The notes below the pieces were generated by a model. It saw only the letters and a list, made by a program, of their open reading frames with translations, was not told the origin of the DNA and did not search any database. Positions 6,037 to 12,315 of a stretch of DNA of 28,182 nucleotides are shown here, piece after piece. Source of the stretch: a virus. The first letter of the stretch is position 1. Each line of letters starts with the position of its first letter. The stretch spans positions 1 through 28,182 of IMG/VR virus record IMGVR_UViG_3300038450_000113. One strand, 5' to 3'. The position numbers were made by a program, and so were the translations under genes.

Positions 6037-6294
6037 GTGTCGCTAAACATTGAAGAGATCGAAAAGAACCTCATGATCCACCTCGTGCATACCTATGCCG
6101 ACTTCCACAAGATCCTCGAAGAGGATCACTTCGAAAGCATGCAGGATGTCTGGGAGAGCTTCGTCGCCTTCCAAGTAGCGCAGCTGGAGAAAGCGAGAGC
6201 AAAGAAGGGATTTGAAGATGCTTGTCACGATACTCGACAACGACGAGAGTCAGGAAACTTTCCTGATCATTGTTCTCCAAAAGAACAATCTTGA
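6037..6294 (+). CDS. Hypothetical helical protein, 85 aa
   Basis: GTG start directly after the previous stop, with AGAGGAG about 10 bases upstream. The first 60 residues are acidic and helical. The tail from residue 61 (ACHDTRQRRES) overlaps the next gene by 77 bases and has weak coding character, so the original stop may have been lost by a small indel near 6210; a TGA in another frame lies at 6213-6215, just before the next ATG. Function unknown. Confidence 0.5.
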   Translation: MSLNIEEIEKNLMIHLVHTYADFHKILEEDHFESMQDVWESFVAFQVAQLEKARAKKGFEDACHDTRQRRESGNFPDHCSPKEQS

Positions 6295-6545
6295 TCGCAT
6301 GAAAAAAAGCCGATCCTGCTACGCTCGAAGCGCCAGAACGCGGCGGGATGCTGAAGCGCTTTAAATATCCAGCCGTCAGTGTATTGATCGCCTACGAAGA
6401 GAATGAGGTCGAACTGCTGAAGTATGTGAAAGAAGGACGTCCTGCAGCGGAGTTGCTGAAATATCTGGAGAGAGGCACAAAGTTTATTCCCGGAGTCGAT
6501 GGAGCTGTACGGGTTGTTTCATTAAGCAAAGGGACAGTGCAATGA
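6218..6545 (+). CDS. Frameshifted gene at an A7 tract, 108 aa if joined
   Basis: ATG 6218 has a good ribosome site (GAAGGG, 8 bases away) and reads to MKK at 6299-6307, where it meets seven A bases (6302-6308). In the plain frame the product ends after 48 residues with a basic, unlikely tail. Skipping one A gives a smooth join through ADPATLEAPERGG into the open frame at 6348-6545, with ordinary phage-like sequence throughout. Possible causes are sequencing error, a mutation, or programmed slippage on A7. The open part alone would start at ATG 6348, which lacks proper ribosome spacing. Role unknown. Confidence 0.55.
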
Positions 6546-6730
6546 GCGGGAATCAGTGGCTGCATTCTATCTGCGATCATTGCTGGCAGGAATTCGAAGG
6601 TGACCGGCGCCCCCATCGCCTCATCGAGCGGAACAAAGAATTCTGCTGCATCTGCGGGAAAAGACACTGCTCCGGGATCTACCTTCACAAAGATCCGAAG
6701 ATGTTGCCTTGTAAAGGAATGCATATATGA
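6542..6730 (+). CDS. Small zinc-finger protein, 62 aa
   Basis: ATGA overlap sets the start. Pattern: CDHC (11-14), CCIC (35-38), HCSGIY (42-47), and C57 with H61 at the end, a likely two-site zinc-binding fold. A short protein with CxxC, CCxCG, SGIY and C...H is familiar among phages, although no function is known to me. Confidence 0.65.
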   Translation: MSGNQWLHSICDHCWQEFEGDRRPHRLIERNKEFCCICGKRHCSGIYLHKDPKMLPCKGMHI

Positions 6731-7059
6731 CTCGGAAATACTCGAAGGCCTTCGAGGCGATTGCACAAACCTACGAACAACTAACTAAAGACCCGGTCTC
6801 CGATGACGGCGTCACCCTCGCCTTCTTAAGGCTCAACATCAATGCAGAAAAACAGGAGGGATGCGTCAATTTTATGTGGTTGCCTTATATGTTTCTCGGC
6901 AACAAGGAGATTCTCCCCAATGAGCTTCGAGCAGAGATCGTCAAGACGCTTCGCTTCCATGCCGACATGCTAGAGAAGCACGACATCGACACACGCATGA
7001 AAGAGATACAGAGCATCTTGGAATCGGAGGCCGACGACGAAGATCGTAGAGTTAACTGA
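6727..7059 (+). CDS. Hypothetical protein, 110 aa
   Basis: Start overlaps the upstream stop (ATGA). Helical soluble protein; the middle (CVNFMWLPYMFLGN) is hydrophobic but too polar and short for a certain membrane span. The acidic C-terminus (LESEADDEDRR) overlaps the possible start of the next frame. Not recognised. Confidence 0.6.
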   Translation: MTRKYSKAFEAIAQTYEQLTKDPVSDDGVTLAFLRLNINAEKQEGCVNFMWLPYMFLGNKEILPNELRAEIVKTLRFHADMLEKHDIDTRMKEIQSILESEADDEDRRVN

Positions 7060-7093
7060 TCTTGAATGGAATACGCTTAACATCGCACTGGGA

Positions 7094-7234
7094 TTGGCGT
7101 CCGCAACGGCTGTTCTCCATTGTAACGACCGGGTCTTCGCAGGAGAGATTCTTAAGTTGCTGAACAAGATCAACGGCGACATTCCTGGATTTGTGCCGTA
7201 CACATTACCCAAAGAACAACGGAAGGAGGCATAG
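7094..7234 (+). CDS. Small protein with unclear start, at least 46 aa
   Basis: A good-looking frame runs from about 7043 to the TAG at 7232-7234 and encodes VELTDLEWNTLNIALGLA followed by a helical stretch ending LPKEQRKEA. It has no ATG, GTG or TTG before the TTG at 7094, although the sequence resembles coding from 7043. GGAGG (7026-7030) is 12 bases before an ATC at 7043. Either a rare start is used, or an upstream indel removed the true start. Annotated here from the first standard start. Confidence 0.4.
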   Translation: MASATAVLHCNDRVFAGEILKLLNKINGDIPGFVPYTLPKEQRKEA

Positions 7235-7235
7235 A

Positions 7236-7463
7236 ATGCCCGATGTAAATCTGGACGAAGCCACCAAAGCAGGCCGGATGCTAGTCAAGTTTTTGCGGGA
7301 TCGCGGGATCTTCGCTTGGCCCGATACAGCGGTCATGGAATTGCTCCAAAGCGATGTCGTTCGAGAGTGGGTGAACGACATCAAAGACGTTCCGATGGAA
7401 GGACTGATCGTCGGTTGGATGCCTATCGGAGATCGAAACAACGAACCGAAACGAAGGGGGTAA
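7236..7463 (+). CDS. Hypothetical protein, 75 aa
   Basis: The ATG at 7236 has an excellent site (GGAAGGAGG, about 6 bases away) and is preferred over an upstream GTG at 7191. A small acidic-to-neutral helical protein (EATKAGRMLVKFLRDRGIF) ending in a basic tail, with no cysteines or membrane segment. Unknown role. Confidence 0.65.
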   Translation: MPDVNLDEATKAGRMLVKFLRDRGIFAWPDTAVMELLQSDVVREWVNDIKDVPMEGLIVGWMPIGDRNNEPKRRG

Positions 7464-7468
7464 CACTT

Positions 7469-7735
7469 GTGAGCAGACAAACAACGAGAAGGGGATTCTT
7501 CAAGTTTCTCGGAGCCGGGTCCGTAGTCGGCGCAGTGGCTGGCTTAGGCGCTCCGATATCTAGGGCAGAAACCAAAGACAAGACCGCGCTGCGCTATGTC
7601 TGCTATTGCGGCAATCAGATCGTGGCCGAAGTTCCCGAGAAAGCCGGAAGCGTTGTCCATGTCGACTGCAGCTGCGGGAAGAAATGGGACATGGAGTGGA
7701 TGGGCGATTACTTCAAAACGAGATGCAGCCAATGA
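7469..7735 (+). CDS. Tat-exported small metal-binding protein, 88 aa
   Basis: GTG 7469 is chosen because AAGGGGG lies 8 bases upstream and it yields a complete signal. Residues 5-14 (TTRRGFFKFL) match the twin-arginine motif (Arg7-Arg8), followed by a moderately hydrophobic Gly/Ala-rich stretch and a cleavage-like ISRA-ET after residue 33. The mature part of about 55 residues has CYC (45-47), CSC (67-69) and Cys86, a likely zinc or other metal site. Tat export carries already folded, often metal-bound proteins to the periplasm, so this protein probably acts outside the cytoplasm. Carriage by a phage is unusual. Confidence 0.7.
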   Translation: MSRQTTRRGFFKFLGAGSVVGAVAGLGAPISRAETKDKTALRYVCYCGNQIVAEVPEKAGSVVHVDCSCGKKWDMEWMGDYFKTRCSQ

Positions 7736-7902
7736 GTTTGAAACAGCGGAAACGCATTGAAGGCGCGATATGTATTGTCCTCGCCTTCGGGTTCGGCTGT
7801 CAGCCACATCCTCCATGGGGCAATGGCGCTGTCATCATAGGACTCGCGCTATGGGCTGGATATTTGTGGGCGAAATCGAACGATTCCGAGGGAGAGAAAT
7901 GA
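7732..7902 (+). CDS. Two-span small membrane protein, 56 aa
   Basis: ATGA overlap with the Tat protein gene. Two hydrophobic segments (about residues 11-24, IEGAICIVLAFGFG, and 34-48, AVIIGLALWAGYLW), separated by a short turn with Pro-His-Pro-Pro, and a charged tail. The shape fits a small inner-membrane protein and could be a class II-type holin, but it is far from the endolysin. The paired order with the exported protein suggests a shared envelope role. Confidence 0.6.
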   Translation: MSLKQRKRIEGAICIVLAFGFGCQPHPPWGNGAVIIGLALWAGYLWAKSNDSEGEK

Positions 7903-8309
7903 CTATCGAAAATAAGGCCTCCTGGGAGGAGGTTCGAGCCGCAACGCCAGGGACGATCTTCGTCGATATTGCGCAGGACGGGTTTCGCTTTGCCATTCTT
8001 CGAGGGCGTTCAGCCCTATGCGCCTATCTCGGAATCCCGCTCAATCATCCCCTGGCTTGGCGGAAGTACAAATCTATCGATGTGCGGGTGCATGGCGGAC
8101 TCACCTACGACGCCCCTGGCGGCGATGGCTATCTGCCTGAGGGGTATTACTGGTACGGATGGGATTACGGCCATGCCGGAGACAAGGTGTGTTTCGCCGA
8201 GGAGGTCGAAAACATCCTGGCTTCAACGAAAGAAGAATCGCCAATCCCGTCAACCGACTCGATCTGCTGGATAGAGATGTCAAGTGGACCGTCGAGATGG
8301 TGGAGATAG
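7899..8309 (+). CDS. Conserved phage protein with HAGD motif, 136 aa
   Basis: ATGA overlap fixes the start. The segment VHGGLTYDAP (about 66-75), then YYWYGWDYGHAGDKVCF (about 87-103) matches a pattern I know from many phage proteins (HGGLTY...WWFGFDCAHAGD), whose function is not established. The last about 25 residues after ILAST have weak coding character and overlap the next frame, so the true protein may be shorter or the end frameshifted. Confidence 0.65.
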   Translation: MTIENKASWEEVRAATPGTIFVDIAQDGFRFAILRGRSALCAYLGIPLNHPLAWRKYKSIDVRVHGGLTYDAPGGDGYLPEGYYWYGWDYGHAGDKVCFAEEVENILASTKEESPIPSTDSICWIEMSSGPSRWWR

Positions 8310-8560
8310 ACTCCGTCGAGGCTTTAGTGCGATTCAAAGAGCTGGTCGATCAGGCTGAGTCTTGGGACAACTTCCTATTGAAGGCGATGCGAAGTCTCTA
8401 TTCCGGATCTCTCAGAGTTTGGATTTGGCGAAGATGGCAACCAGTTTGCTGGCGAATCAAGATGTGGAGAATGAGAAGAGCTCTCGCAAAGCTACAAGAA
8501 CTCCCATCGTTAAAGGGGAAAGAAGCAAATGGCGCGAACGAAACTAAAACGCCCGAATAA
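8297..8560 (+). CDS. Doubtful protein with frame ambiguity, 87 aa
   Basis: From ATG 8297 the first 37 residues (MVEIDSVEALVRFKELVDQA and on) look real. Beyond about 8405 the frame becomes Trp/Arg-rich, while the -1 frame (to a stop at 8547) has better-looking codons (LDLAKMATSLLANQDVENEK). A frameshift near 8400 would join the two. No good ribosome site is visible. It overlaps the following gene by 32 bases. Confidence 0.35.
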   Translation: MVEIDSVEALVRFKELVDQAESWDNFLLKAMRSLYSGSLRVWIWRRWQPVCWRIKMWRMRRALAKLQELPSLKGKEANGANETKTPE

Positions 8561-8726
8561 CTTACAACTCACCGAACTCTCGCTTCGGGTGCCAGCCTGG
8601 ATGAAGCAACAAGTTTCGGCGATGGCGAAGGTCAGTGGACACTCGGCCGGTCACTACTGGCGCGAAGCCATGCAGGTCTATTTGGAGGGACGAGTGATTG
8701 TTCAAGGTCCTCGTTCGAGCAAATGA
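8529..8726 (+). CDS. Possible ribbon-helix-helix protein, 65 aa
   Basis: AAAGGGGAAAG precedes ATG 8529 at a normal distance. The sequence LTELSLRVPAWMKQQVSAMA then SAGHYWREAMQVYLEGR resembles a strand followed by two helices, as in Arc/CopG-type DNA-binding proteins. It is small and basic at both ends, which fits a DNA binder. It may regulate phage promoters, but targets are unknown. Confidence 0.5.
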   Translation: MARTKLKRPNNLQLTELSLRVPAWMKQQVSAMAKVSGHSAGHYWREAMQVYLEGRVIVQGPRSSK

Positions 8727-9013
8727 AACATCTGAGCGATGGATCGAAGCCGCTCGAACCCACGGAGGTCCTTCCTCCTGGGCACATCACGCCGGAAGAG
8801 AGAGCCAAGATCGCTTATGACTCCGATGGCGAGTTCTATCCCATGATCCGAAACGTCACGCCGGTTTGGTCCTTCGCTCGCTTCGAGCATCGGATACGGC
8901 AACAGTATTACGGCGACGAGCCGTATCGACAAGAGGCGGGCTGCGCTCATACCCGCAAGCGGTTCACGGGCGGGACATGGTACTGCCGGGACTGCGGTCA
9001 GGAGTTGAGATGA
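8723..9013 (+). CDS. Small protein with C-terminal zinc motif, 96 aa
   Basis: ATGA overlap with the previous gene. A flexible N-terminus rich in Pro, Glu and charged residues precedes a C-terminal C74-H76...C88-RD-C91-G motif (TWYCRDCGQELR), a likely zinc ribbon. Role unknown; it lies in a run of zinc-ribbon genes. Confidence 0.6.
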   Translation: MKHLSDGSKPLEPTEVLPPGHITPEERAKIAYDSDGEFYPMIRNVTPVWSFARFEHRIRQQYYGDEPYRQEAGCAHTRKRFTGGTWYCRDCGQELR

Positions 9014-9234
9014 CAAGACGTGAGCGCATTACTCAGATGTTTCCGCGATGCAGGCAATGTAAGAAGACCTTCGAGATCGTCGTTCCAGACGAGGCCTATC
9101 AGCGCTGGGAGGATGGAGAGCTTATTCAGAAAGCTCTTCCCATGCTGACCGCAGGGGAGCGCGAACTCCTGATCAACGGAATATGTGAATCGTGTTTCGA
9201 CAAACTCTTCAAGGCTCTCGACGAAGAGAAATAA
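9010..9234 (+). CDS. Conserved phage zinc-ribbon protein, 74 aa
   Basis: ATGA overlap determines the start. CRQC (14-17) and CESC (59-62) would bind zinc; between them lies an acidic helical span with ALPMLTAGERELLINGIC. This layout (CxxC, then W..G..IQ.A.P.L, RELLI.GIC..C) is one I recognise as a widespread small phage protein of unknown function. Confidence 0.65.
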   Translation: MTRRERITQMFPRCRQCKKTFEIVVPDEAYQRWEDGELIQKALPMLTAGERELLINGICESCFDKLFKALDEEK

Positions 9235-9251
9235 ATCCAAGGGAGGAATAC

Positions 9252-9536
9252 ATGGATGTAGTCATCAATCCGCCAAACGAGCTGGACCGAATCGAAAAGG
9301 TCTACGCAGTCTTATCTCGCGACGCGAACGGCAAAGAAGGCGTGGTCGGCTTCAAGGTGCCGGGAATGGGCATGCAACCGATGCTCACCGTCAACCCACG
9401 GCTCTGGAAGAGGATCTATCTACCCGAAGCTGAAAGATTGCAGCCTTATCTGGGCGCGACCGGCAAGACGGTGCATATTGTGGAATTTATGGCTCGCGTC
9501 GATGTCCGGGAGATTAAGTCAGATGCCCACGACTAG
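9252..9536 (+). CDS. Hypothetical protein, 94 aa
   Basis: ATG 9252 follows AAGGGAGGAA at ideal distance, preferred over the upstream start at 9192. Mixed alpha/beta protein (LDRIEKVYAVLSRDANGKEG, then a basic central part). No cysteines or membrane segments. Resembles small phage proteins without known function. Confidence 0.65.
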   Translation: MDVVINPPNELDRIEKVYAVLSRDANGKEGVVGFKVPGMGMQPMLTVNPRLWKRIYLPEAERLQPYLGATGKTVHIVEFMARVDVREIKSDAHD

Positions 9537-9774
9537 GCTTCGGATCTCCAAAGCTAGGAGAGCCGTCACTATCGAAGTCTCGGGCCGGGAGTACAAGGCC
9601 AAAGTTCTCTTCGAATCGGGGAACCGGAAGAGTCTGATGCTCGATCTCGGGGAGGAAGGCATTCGTTTCGATAGCGGTCTGATTGTCGGCCTGTTGCCGG
9701 TCTTAGGAGATCCGGCAACCGGAGAGTATGTCGATCTGATCTTCGAAACGAGCTTGAGAGTAATATCGGGTTGA
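9523..9774 (+). CDS. Hypothetical beta-rich protein, 83 aa
   Basis: ATG 9523 overlaps the previous gene by 14 bases; the open frame extends upstream but has no better start. A basic N-terminus (TTRLRISKARRAV) is followed by alternating hydrophobic residues suggesting beta structure. Last gene of the accessory operon, followed by an AT-rich promoter gap. Confidence 0.55.
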   Translation: MPTTRLRISKARRAVTIEVSGREYKAKVLFESGNRKSLMLDLGEEGIRFDSGLIVGLLPVLGDPATGEYVDLIFETSLRVISG

Positions 9775-9800
9775 CGAGATCGAGTCGGCAAGAATCAACC

Positions 9801-9830
9801 TCGACAACTTTTTGTTCTTTAAGCTATAGA
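9801..9830 (+). promoter_or_regulatory. Sigma70-like promoter before the zinc-finger gene
   Basis: TCGACA (9801-9806), an 18-base spacer and TATAGA (9825-9830) match sigma70 boxes at 5/6 and 4/6. The gap 9775-9927 is AT-rich and otherwise empty. The predicted start near 9837 lies about 90 bases before ATG 9928. A short dyad, TTGT-TAC-ACAA (9844-9854), follows and resembles the TTGT-GCT-ACAA of the other promoter-like blocks. Confidence 0.5.
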
Positions 9831-9927
9831 AAAATGGAGATTTTTGTTACACAATTTGTTAAAACGTTCGCAAGAAACGGCAACAGATTCACTAATTTAC
9901 TTATCGCCATAGGTTGAAGGGTAACAA

Positions 9928-10854
9928 ATGAACGCAAAAACCCAAGGGGATACGCCGCAAGAGTTTAAATGCGAGAAGTGCGGCGCCGAGTATAAGGACA
10001 AACAACATCTTGGCATTCACAAGCTGGCTGCTCATGGGATTAGGGGACATTCCAAGTCAGCGAAACAACGAGCAATCGCGAAGGCTCGAAGAGAACAGCT
10101 AGCGAAAGTCCAGGAATCGGACGCGATAGATTCGACGAAGATCTCTACCGAAATCAAACGCGACAAACAAGGGAAATACCTCTGTCCGGAATGTCTGGCG
10201 ATAGGGATCGAGAGTTCCTATGAAAAGCTAACCGGCTTAGGTTCTCATCGCCGTCAACATGGAGTCGCCGGAAGTTCCGCTTCGGTGGTGGCAATGAGAA
10301 AAAGAAAAACAGAAGCTGTTGCAGAGCAGCCGATCCCAGCGCCAGCCTTACCCGAGGCCCCAGCTGCGACGCCGATCTCTACCATGAAGATCAAACCGAA
10401 ACGAAACGGTAAGTTCGTTTGTCCCGAGTGCGGCATCGAAATGCTTGACCGCAGACAGTTGGGGATTCATCGATCCCACGATCACGGCGTCAAAGGCATG
10501 ACCGCTTCCTCGATTCGGGCGCGGTCAGTGCGCCGGGAAGCAAGAGAAGCAAAGGCTCAAGAGAAAAAACTTGGCTTAACACGGCAGTCGCCCCAGACTG
10601 CGCTGGTTCAGAACGAAGACCAAACGATCACAGTGAAGTCAGTCAAGATCATTCACGGAGAACTAGAATATGGCGGCAACAACCCCAGCACCGATTCCCA
10701 CGAACACGAAGAAGACATCTCCCAAATCACTATCACCCTCGCATTCGCCAAGTGCGAATCCATCATCGATCAATACGCGAAGGCTCACGACTGCTCTTAC
10801 AAGGAGCTTACCCTCCGAGTCGCTGAACTTCTTTCACGCTCGGCGGGCCGGTAA
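9928..10854 (+). CDS. Three-finger C2H2 zinc-finger protein, 308 aa
   Basis: Three separated fingers: C15/C18-H31/H36, C86/C89-H107/H111 and C165/C168-H181/H186. Each ends in LGxH-x3-4-H then HG(I/V)xG and a Ser-rich basic segment (GHSKSAKQR, GSSASVVAM, GMTASSIRA). The helix-like pattern LGIHRSHDHGVKG is a C2H2 fold, normally DNA or RNA binding. Linkers are basic (finger 1 to 2) and Pro/Ala-rich (finger 2 to 3); the C-terminal about 60 residues are acidic then helical. Three fingers in one phage protein are notable. It is the first gene of its operon, so it may be a regulator or recombination accessory. Targets unknown. Confidence 0.75.
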   Translation: MNAKTQGDTPQEFKCEKCGAEYKDKQHLGIHKLAAHGIRGHSKSAKQRAIAKARREQLAKVQESDAIDSTKISTEIKRDKQGKYLCPECLAIGIESSYEKLTGLGSHRRQHGVAGSSASVVAMRKRKTEAVAEQPIPAPALPEAPAATPISTMKIKPKRNGKFVCPECGIEMLDRRQLGIHRSHDHGVKGMTASSIRARSVRREAREAKAQEKKLGLTRQSPQTALVQNEDQTITVKSVKIIHGELEYGGNNPSTDSHEHEEDISQITITLAFAKCESIIDQYAKAHDCSYKELTLRVAELLSRSAGR

Positions 10855-10858
10855 CTAC

Positions 10859-11029
10859 ATGGGTCTTGCCATCGTCTGCCCGCATTGCGAGGAGCGGCCT
10901 CCGAGGACCGTTCCGCCGTGGGGGAGATGGCGTTGGCTCAGCTGCCACATCGTCGCGATGCATCGCAAAGGCGTGCCCAAGACGATCAGCGGCGGGCCAC
11001 TTCACATCATCAGGAAGCAGTTACCGTGA
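10859..11029 (+). CDS. Single C2H2-finger protein, 56 aa
   Basis: ATG 10859 lies four bases after the stop of the three-finger gene. CPHC (7-10) and H30-x4-H35 followed by RKGVPKTISG form one finger with the same post-finger motif (HxKGVP...G) as its large neighbour. The spacing between Cys and His pairs is longer than usual (Trp-rich WGRWRW lies between). It probably arose within the same zinc-finger family. Its ribosome site is unclear, so coupling is likely. Confidence 0.6.
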   Translation: MGLAIVCPHCEERPPRTVPPWGRWRWLSCHIVAMHRKGVPKTISGGPLHIIRKQLP

Positions 11030-11030
11030 T

Positions 11031-11303
11031 ATGGTGAGCCACGACTACAGACTGAACTCTAAGCCTTTTTGCCCAAACTGCAAGGCTATCCTGGACGGAG
11101 CTACGGCGGTGACCGGCATAGGTCACCCTCGTCCAGGAGATGTAACCGTCTGTAGCTATTGCGCGGAGATCCTTGTCTTCGAGGAGCACGAAACGCTGCG
11201 GACTCTTCGTCCAGGAGAGTTCGCAGAATTCGCAAACAAGAATCCACATAAGGCGGCGATCATAAGGGCCGTTGCCGGTGTTATTCGGTCGAGGATAAAT
11301 TGA
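11031..11303 (+). CDS. Conserved phage zinc-ribbon protein, 90 aa
   Basis: ATG 11031 lies next to the upstream stop; a GTG at 11034 is the alternative. CPNC (14-17) and PGDVTVCSYC (36-44) are the zinc ligands, followed by EILVFEEHETLRTLRPGEF. This CPxC...PGDhxVCxYCxExhhF...LR layout is a pattern I recognise in many phages, of unknown function. The C-terminal tail is helical and basic. Confidence 0.7.
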   Translation: MVSHDYRLNSKPFCPNCKAILDGATAVTGIGHPRPGDVTVCSYCAEILVFEEHETLRTLRPGEFAEFANKNPHKAAIIRAVAGVIRSRIN

Positions 11304-12067
11304 ACAAATATCTACTCGTTTTAACTGCTTGCGTCGATCCATCTGCCGGAACTTATAAGTTAGCCATTGCCGATCCAAAAGAAAGATTGGCCGAATATAG
11401 ACAGTCGTTAAGGTGGTGGATTTGCAACGGCGATCCTCGGCTGTCTCGCATCTTGTTCATCGAAAATAGCGGATGGCCTTTAGGCCCCGATTTTCAACAA
11501 GAGAGATCGATGGCAACAGCTCACGATAGGCATCTCGAATTTGTAAGCTTGAACTGCAACAGTTATCCCGCAAATGGCCATTACGGATATGCCGAAGTCA
11601 AGATGATCGATTTTGGATTGAAAGCAAGTCGGTTGCGGCAATGTACCGATCATATTGTCAAGGTCACCGGAAGGCTGCAATTTCCCAAGCTCGGTAAATT
11701 GCTGGATCGCTGTCAGGACGATTTCGACGTTGTGGCCGATGGCAGAGGGTGGAGAGACCTGTTTCATAAGCACGACAAGCCGTATTTGAGCACCCAGTTA
11801 ATTCTGTTCTCCCACAGGTTTTATGCTGCGTACCTGCAGGAATCCTGGAAAGAAATGGGGACAGGGCATATGGAAGGTCTCTTCTATGACAAAGTTCTCC
11901 CGTTCGCCAACCAGAAAAAACCGAGAGTCTCTATGAGGTTTCCGGTTAACGTAGAGCCAGTCGGGATCGCCGCGCATAGCGGGAAATCATACACTACCAC
12001 GCGAAGGCTGCTTGCGAATGCGGTCAGAGGCGTTTCGAGGAAGGTATGCCCCAACCTATGGTTGTGA
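11300..12067 (+). CDS. Glycosyltransferase-like protein, 255 aa
   Basis: TTG 11300 overlaps the upstream stop (TTGA), with GAGG just before it. Blocks in order: YLLVLTACVDP (4-14), LSRILFIENSGWPL (48-61), HYGYAEVKMIDFGLKAS (94-110), IVKVTGRL (119-126) and an acidic DFDVVAD (141-147). The order ENSG, then GxGExxxhxxAhxxS, then KVTGRL is typical of a poorly characterised GT-A-like family found in surface polysaccharide loci. The likely role is modifying a sugar on host envelope or on a phage component. Donor, acceptor and activity are inference. Confidence 0.6.
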   Translation: MNKYLLVLTACVDPSAGTYKLAIADPKERLAEYRQSLRWWICNGDPRLSRILFIENSGWPLGPDFQQERSMATAHDRHLEFVSLNCNSYPANGHYGYAEVKMIDFGLKASRLRQCTDHIVKVTGRLQFPKLGKLLDRCQDDFDVVADGRGWRDLFHKHDKPYLSTQLILFSHRFYAAYLQESWKEMGTGHMEGLFYDKVLPFANQKKPRVSMRFPVNVEPVGIAAHSGKSYTTTRRLLANAVRGVSRKVCPNLWL

Positions 12068-12093
12068 CGCTAAAGATCGAAGAGGATAAATCG

Positions 12094-12315
12094 ATGAGCG
12101 AGTTGGCGATATATACCATCTACGAGAATCCTAAAGATTACCCAGGGCTGTTTGTCGTACGCCGTTGGGAGATCATGCCGGGGTCGGTACAGGTAAGCCG
12201 TTGGGTCAGAACGGCTCTCACCATAAATCAGGCCCGTGCGCTTCTACCTTACGGAGTCGTTTGTCTGCCCCGTAATCCCGAAGACGACCCCTGCATCGTG
12301 GAAAGTTGGATCTGA
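12094..12315 (+). CDS. Conserved small phage protein, 73 aa
   Basis: ATG 12094 has GAGGATAA upstream and avoids overlap with the glycosyltransferase-like gene; the frame extends to 12046. AIYTIYENPKDYPGLFVVRRW and the ending DDPCIVESWI match a very frequent phage protein pattern (IYTIYxxPxDYPxxFVVRxW...DDPxIVExWI) of unknown function. The stop shares one base with the next start (TGATG). Confidence 0.7.
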   Translation: MSELAIYTIYENPKDYPGLFVVRRWEIMPGSVQVSRWVRTALTINQARALLPYGVVCLPRNPEDDPCIVESWI

